Source: Actinomycetota bacterium (GTDB lineage: Bacteria > Actinomycetota > Thermoleophilia > Solirubrobacterales > Solirubrobacteraceae). From it: a stretch of 64,000 nt of DNA. The notes below the pieces were generated by a model. That model ran no database searches, was not told where the DNA came from, and saw only the letters and a list, made by a program, of their open reading frames with translations. The position numbers were made by a program, and so were the translations under genes. Position 1 is the stretch's first letter. The number at the start of each line of letters is the position of its first letter. Shown here in pieces: positions 60,171-64,000 of the stretch. Where the stretch lies: positions 248,001 to 312,000 of the forward strand of contig VAXW01000005.1 in the NCBI GenBank assembly GCA_005884115.1, given 5' to 3'.

Positions 60171-60926
60171 GTCACGCCACGCCGAGTCGCCGCGGGGCGG
60201 TCGAGGCGGCAGCGGATCTCCGGCGAGTATCGCGGCCGGTGCGAGCGTAGTGAGCCAGCGTTGCTGAGCGGCGATTCCAGGCAGCTCGTGCTCGGCGCGT
60301 GCGAGCGCATCGGCCAGGCCGGGCGGCCGTTGCCGGTCGTCGTGGCAGTCAGATGCGAGATCGTGCACCAGACCCTCACGCAGCAGCTCGATCGTGAAGC
60401 GCCGGACCGACTCGCCGAACTGACCCAGTAGGGATCCGGTCGTGATCGAGCACAAAAAGCCCGCCTCGACCAGACGGATCAGGCGCTCGGGCTCCTGTTG
60501 AAACAGCGGACACCGCTCTGGGTGAGCGAGCACGATCGGCTCACCGCGTGCGTGAATCGTGAGCAGGAGCATGTCGAAGTCGCCCGCCATAGGGCTCAGG
60601 GGGCTCTCGAGGAGGAGATAGGGACCGCCGCCCAGGCGCAGCCCATCGAGCTCCTCGGGGCGAAGGTCGGCCAAACGCGAAAGCGCGATCTCTCCACCGA
60701 TGTGAAGCTCGAGCTCGATCCCCTCCTGCTGTAACGCTTGGCTGAAGGCGGCCGCGCGCCTGGGTAGATCGACCGGATTCACGCGCCAGTGAACATCTAT
60801 GTGCGGGGTGGCCACGAGCGTGGTCGTGCCGGACGCGACAGCGATCCTGGCCATGGCCAGCGCCTGGAACGTGCTGGTCGGACCGTCGTCGAGGCCGGGC
60901 AGCACGTGGCAATGCAGGTCGATCAC
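60159..60926 (-). CDS. CpsB/CapC-type PHP-fold tyrosine-protein phosphatase, copy 2
   Basis: A 255-residue metal-dependent phosphatase: DLHCHVLPGLDDGPTST, LVATPHIDVHWRVNPVDL, IGGEIALSRLADL, VLAHPERCPLFQQEPER and LASDCHDDRQRPPGLADA give the PHP metal ligands. It is a paralog of the enzyme at 32689-33489. It ends with a small repeat (GDSAWRDSAW). Start GTG 60926 is 9 bases after TAGCTT (60936-60941, minus strand). It would dephosphorylate the Wzz/BY-kinase or another tyrosine-phosphorylated capsule protein; two copies suggest different partners. Confidence 0.9.
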   Translation of the reverse strand: MIDLHCHVLPGLDDGPTSTFQALAMARIAVASGTTTLVATPHIDVHWRVNPVDLPRRAAAFSQALQQEGIELELHIGGEIALSRLADLRPEELDGLRLGGGPYLLLESPLSPMAGDFDMLLLTIHARGEPIVLAHPERCPLFQQEPERLIRLVEAGFLCSITTGSLLGQFGESVRRFTIELLREGLVHDLASDCHDDRQRPPGLADALARAEHELPGIAAQQRWLTTLAPAAILAGDPLPPRPPRGDSAWRDSAW

Positions 60927-60935
60927 GCTGGCAAT

Positions 60936-60941
60936 AAGCTA
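60936..60941 (-). promoter_or_regulatory. -10 hexamer TAGCTT, leaderless start of phosphatase gene
   Basis: On the minus strand TAGCTT ends 9 bases before GTG 60926. No ribosome-binding site. Confidence 0.4.
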
Positions 60942-61015
60942 GCCCGTCGCGGGGAGGAGGTTCCCGCTGCCTGCCAGCTGGCGACGGACGCTACCAGCGC
61001 GATCGAAGCCTCTGT

Positions 61016-61052
61016 CCTCGCGCCTGAACGACGCTTCATCCTCGCGCCTGAA
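61016..61052. repeat. 13-bp direct repeat at end of oxidase gene
   Basis: CCTCGCGCCTGAA occurs at 61016-61028 and 61040-61052. The second copy encodes the last residues of the leftward oxidase; the first lies past its stop. It looks like a small tandem duplication of the gene end. Confidence 0.7.
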
Positions 61053-62298
61053 GGTGCTCCAAACCAAAGGCTTGGCCCGCCTGACCGACTACGTGGCGGG
61101 CGATCGCGAGCGATGCGCTAGCCGCCGGGGAGGGCGCGTTGCGCACATGCAGGGCGCGCTCGGTGTAGGAGAACATGAAGTCGTCCAGCAGGCGCCCGTC
61201 CCGGGCCAGGGCCTGCGCGCGCACGCCCGCGAAGGCGGGCTCCACATCGCTCACCCGCAGCTCGGGCACGTAGCGCGCGGCTGCACGGACGAACGCAGAC
61301 CTTAGCCCCGCGCGACGCAGCTCGCCCAGGCCCGTGGGCCACCAATGGCGCAGCATCCTCCACGTTCCGGGCCAGGCGAGCGTCTCGAGCGCGTCCCTGG
61401 GGCGCCACTCCCGAAGGCGGTAGGCGTTGCGGCCAGGGGCGATCAGGGCTGTGGGACCGATCGACACCTCACCGTCGATATGCCGTGTGAGATGCAGTCC
61501 CAGGAAGGGCAGCGACGGGTCGGGCACGGGATAGATGAGGGCGCGAACCAGATGACGTCGCTCGGGCTTCAGTCGAAGGAACGTGCCACGGAAGGGGACG
61601 ATGCGGGGATCTGGGGTCGCGCCCGCCGCGACGGCGAGTCGATCCGACCACGCGCCGGCGCAGAAGATCGCGTGGCTGGCTTCGGTCGCCCCATGCCGGT
61701 GAACAAGGCGAAGCGCACGTCTCCCGAGGCGCACCTCGCTGACCTCGCTGCCTGTGGCGATCGTGCCGCCGCCGGCGAGCACGTCCTCCGCGTAGGCGCG
61801 CGCCACAGTCCGAAAATCCACGATCCCGGTGCCGGGCGAGTGCAGGGCCGCGATCGCCCTGGCGTGTGGCTCGATCTGCGCCAGGCCGGCGGTATCGATG
61901 CGGCGCAGGCCGCACACGCCGTTGCTCTTGCCGCGGCGCTCGAGCTCCTCCAGCCGGGAGAGCTCGGAGATCTCGGTGGCGAGGAGCACCTTTCCGCACC
62001 GCTCGTTCGGGATGCCCCGCTCGCCGCAGTACGCGAACAGCTCACGAGCTCCCTGCACGCACAGGCGTGCCTTCAACGAGCCGGGCCGGTAGTAGATCCC
62101 GGCGTGTATCACGCCCGAGCTGTGGCTGGTTTGATGCGCTGCCAGGTCGCTCTCGCGCTCGACTATGCATACCGACGCTCGTGGACTGCGGTGGATCAGC
62201 TCGCGAGCCACGGCAAGCCCTACGATGCCCCCGCCGACGACCGCGAGATCGCACGTTGCGGGCGGCTGGGGTTGCCCGGGGCGGGGGGCGGCCGACAC
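61036..62298 (-). CDS. lhgO: FAD-dependent L-2-hydroxyglutarate oxidase family
   Basis: A 420-residue flavoprotein of the DAO fold. It has CDLAVVGGGIVGLAVARELI (FAD loop), AHQTSHSSGVIHAGIYYRPG and SLKARLCVQGARELFAYCGE, the LhgO signature, and FLGLHLTRHIDGEVSIGPTA and RNAYRLREWRPRD later. It would oxidise L-2-hydroxyglutarate to 2-oxoglutarate, passing electrons to the membrane. Another 2-hydroxy acid, such as sulfolactate from the nearby comAB, is conceivable but unproven. It follows the subtilase stop by 11 bp and is likely in one operon with it. Two direct-repeat copies mark its end. Confidence 0.88.
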   Translation of the reverse strand: MSAAPRPGQPQPPATCDLAVVGGGIVGLAVARELIHRSPRASVCIVERESDLAAHQTSHSSGVIHAGIYYRPGSLKARLCVQGARELFAYCGERGIPNERCGKVLLATEISELSRLEELERRGKSNGVCGLRRIDTAGLAQIEPHARAIAALHSPGTGIVDFRTVARAYAEDVLAGGGTIATGSEVSEVRLGRRALRLVHRHGATEASHAIFCAGAWSDRLAVAAGATPDPRIVPFRGTFLRLKPERRHLVRALIYPVPDPSLPFLGLHLTRHIDGEVSIGPTALIAPGRNAYRLREWRPRDALETLAWPGTWRMLRHWWPTGLGELRRAGLRSAFVRAAARYVPELRVSDVEPAFAGVRAQALARDGRLLDDFMFSYTERALHVRNAPSPAASASLAIARHVVGQAGQAFGLEHLQARG

Positions 62299-62309
62299 GG
62301 TCGCTGCGG

Positions 62310-63761
62310 CTAGCGGCCGACCGCGCCGGGGCCGCCGCGGGCGGTCGCCGCGGCCGCGTCCACGAGCCCTGCGCCATAGAGGGCTTCGTCGCCACCGCCT
62401 CCGAGCTTGCGGGCGGTGGCACGCAGGCGTGCCGTGACGCCCGCCGGCGTCGGATTGCGGCCGAGAACGCCGCTGGCGACCACGAGCGCTGCGATCGCGG
62501 AGACATGCGGTGCGGCCATCGACGTGCCTTCGTAGCCGGCCGGCAGGCCGAATCGCCGGGGCGAGGAGCCTGCGAACGTGACCTGATAGATGTCGCCCCC
62601 GGCCGGCAGCTCGGGATGGCAGTTGGGATCGCCCGCGAGGCTGGCGTCGGCGCCACCGCCGGGAGCGACGAGCGTGAGCCCCGAGCCGTCGTTGGAGTAG
62701 TCGGCGAGGCAGCCGTGTTCGGTGGTGGCGCCGACCGCAACGACATACGGGGCGCGGGCGGGGTAGGCGATCGCGCCGTGCGCCTCGTTCCCGGCCGCGG
62801 CGACGACGAGGACGTTGTGGCGACGGGCGTAGCGCAGGGCGTCGATCAGCTCGGGAATGTCGGAGGCGGTCACGTTTGGCGAGAACTCGAGGCTGAGGTT
62901 GACGATCCGGGCGCCGTGCCGCACCGCGAAGCGCACTCCTTCGGCGATCGTCGACGCTTCGCCTTCGCCCCCTCTGTCGAGTACGCGAACGGGCATGATG
63001 CGCGCCCCGTACGCCAACCCGGCGAGCCCGAAGCCGTTGTTGGTCTCCTCTGCGATGGTTCCCGCCACAAACGTTCCATGACCGTTGCGGTCCTCCGGGA
63101 GGAGTCCTCGCGCGATGAAGTCATAGCCGCTGACGAACTGGTAGCGCGAGAAGTCCGGCGAGCGCCGAAATCGGCCGTGGTTTGCGTAGGCGACGCCGGT
63201 GTCGAGCACCGCGATCACCACCCCGCGCCCGCCCGGAGCGCCGTCGGCGGCAACATTCGCCCAGGCTTGCGGCGCGTTGACGCCGAACGGGCCGGCGAAG
63301 TTCCACTGCAGCGCTCTCCAATCCCCCGCGGCGCTACCGGCCCCCGGGTCGTTGGGGAACGGCACGTCGGCGACGCGCGCGCGCACATCGGGGACGGCCC
63401 AGGCGACATCGCTCCGACTGCGCAGGCGGCGCAATGTCCCAGCAAGCGATGCTCCGCGCGCGAGCCGCACCACCTCGGTGCGGGCACCAAGACTCGTGTG
63501 ATCCGCGACCCCTCCCGCAGCAGCGGCAGTGGCACGTGCACGCGAAGCGCCGCCGGGCCGGAGCTTGACGACGATCTGCCGCACGCGTTCGCCAGTGCTG
63601 TCGCGGCGCGCGGGCTGCTGCACGGCGCCCCTTGCTGTCGCTGTGGACGGCGAGCTGAGCGCGACCAACAGCGAAAACGCCACGAGCGCGGAGCCGGCGA
63701 GGCGCAGCCCTGCCGTGGGGGCGCGCGGCACGCAGCGTAAATGTTTTGGACTGGAGAGCAT
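62310..63761 (-). CDS. Secreted S8 family serine protease (subtilase)
   Basis: A 483-residue protease. A signal peptide (LRLAGSALVAFSLLVALSSP) is followed by an inhibitor-I9-like propeptide (VRQIVVKLRPGGASRARATA) and the S8 domain with Asp in VVIAVLDTGVAYANHGRF, His in EDRNGHGTFVAGTIAEE, Asn in VVAAAGNEAHGAIAYPAR, and Ser in GYEGTSMAAPHVSAIAAL. It has no C-terminal repeats, unlike the subtilase at 54256. ATG 63761 lies in a short run of A and T. It is coupled with the oxidase gene downstream. Confidence 0.92.
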   Translation of the reverse strand: MLSSPKHLRCVPRAPTAGLRLAGSALVAFSLLVALSSPSTATARGAVQQPARRDSTGERVRQIVVKLRPGGASRARATAAAAGGVADHTSLGARTEVVRLARGASLAGTLRRLRSRSDVAWAVPDVRARVADVPFPNDPGAGSAAGDWRALQWNFAGPFGVNAPQAWANVAADGAPGGRGVVIAVLDTGVAYANHGRFRRSPDFSRYQFVSGYDFIARGLLPEDRNGHGTFVAGTIAEETNNGFGLAGLAYGARIMPVRVLDRGGEGEASTIAEGVRFAVRHGARIVNLSLEFSPNVTASDIPELIDALRYARRHNVLVVAAAGNEAHGAIAYPARAPYVVAVGATTEHGCLADYSNDGSGLTLVAPGGGADASLAGDPNCHPELPAGGDIYQVTFAGSSPRRFGLPAGYEGTSMAAPHVSAIAALVVASGVLGRNPTPAGVTARLRATARKLGGGGDEALYGAGLVDAAAATARGGPGAVGR

Positions 63762-63943
63762 TTCGGGAGCTCAGCGACTCATGATGATGCGCGAGTGCCC
63801 AGCAGGCGCCGCGTTGCTGCCGCCGGGCGTGCGCGGAGCGCGCGCCAGCACAAGTTGTTCCCCACGGCGGCCCGGATTCCTCGATTCTCGAGACGCTAGG
63901 CTTCGCTGCGAGGGATTCAGCTCGCCCCTGCCTGGCAAACGAG

Positions 63944-64000
63944 ATGTTCGACGACAGTCCCCCGGGTGATGGGTACTTCATGCGCTTGGCGCTGCGCGAG
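63944..64000 (+). CDS. TadA-like tRNA adenosine deaminase, N-terminal part (runs off right edge)
   Basis: ATG 63944 opens 19 codons to the edge, ending GYFMRLALRE after an acidic start (MFDDSPPGD). This agrees with the N-terminus of TadA-family deaminases (xxYMRLALxEA), which make inosine at the tRNA wobble base; the RibD deaminase start is similar and cannot be ruled out. TAGGCT at 63897-63902 could be its -10, giving a leader of about 35 bases. It is divergent from the subtilase gene; the 182-bp gap between (63762-63943) shows nothing else recognised. Confidence 0.55.
   Translation, partial: MFDDSPPGDGYFMRLALRE

Noticed and set aside
61866-63740. 624-codon plus-strand frame opposite the oxidase and subtilase
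   Set aside because: Arg/Ala-rich shadow of two genes with intact catalytic motifs.

Overview
The window is uniformly GC-rich and densely packed, with GTG and TTG starts, 4-bp stop/start overlaps (GTGA, ATGA), and many genes whose start codon lies 6-9 bases after a TANNNT hexamer with no ribosome-binding site. This suggests an actinobacterium that makes many leaderless mRNAs. The gene content (methylmalonyl-CoA mutase, a sigma/anti-sigma fusion, bacterial ComA/ComB) would fit a soil lineage such as Thermoleophilia/Solirubrobacterales, but that placement is inference. No rRNA, tRNA, CRISPR array, phage or insertion sequence was seen.

Most of the window is one very large surface-polysaccharide (exopolysaccharide/capsule) locus. 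Bases 1-285 hold the start of a methylmalonyl-CoA mutase gene running off the left edge. Bases 362-23299 hold nucleotide-sugar genes and transferases: a UDP-glucuronate decarboxylase interrupted by a 489-residue intein, a first polyprenyl-phosphate sugar-1-phosphate transferase, six glycosyltransferases, an O-antigen ligase/polymerase with TPR tail, two Gmd-type dehydratases, two UDP-HexNAc-type dehydrogenases, a hexapeptide acyltransferase, an epimerase, a WecG/TagA transferase and CDP-glucose 4,6-dehydratase.

Bases 23372-27897 are an island of other functions: a sigma factor fused to an anti-sigma zinc finger and membrane anchor, an R2-like di-iron protein fused to an SCP2 domain with a divergent TetR regulator and a clear shared operator, and a methyltransferase.

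Bases 28173-40479 form a second polysaccharide core: a second ligase/polymerase with TPR tail, a small secreted bitopic protein, a second initiating transferase, a 28-residue membrane microprotein, a CpsB-type phosphatase, a universal stress protein, a GH-A type glycosidase, a Wzz/BY-kinase fusion, a third ligase/polymerase and a lipoprotein beta-propeller.

Bases 40611-54122 hold a methyltransferase, the only flippase (Wzx type), two polysaccharide deacetylases, a secreted glycosidase-like protein, three glycosyltransferases, a FemAB/CelD-type acyltransferase, a DegT-type aminotransferase and an ATP-grasp ligase. Bases 54256-64000 hold a giant subtilase with five Ig-like repeats, comA-comB for sulfolactate, a second CpsB phosphatase, an L-2-hydroxyglutarate oxidase family enzyme, a second subtilase and the first codons of a TadA-like deaminase.

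Together the genes can make UDP-xylose, GDP-4-keto-6-deoxymannose, UDP-HexNAc-uronates and CDP-4-keto-6-deoxyglucose, start chains on two lipid carriers, extend, decorate, flip, polymerise and control chain length by tyrosine phosphorylation. The most unusual elements are the intein, the sulfolactate pair inside a capsule locus, the sigma/anti-sigma fusion, the paired small bitopic proteins beside TPR ligases, and the leaderless microprotein gene.
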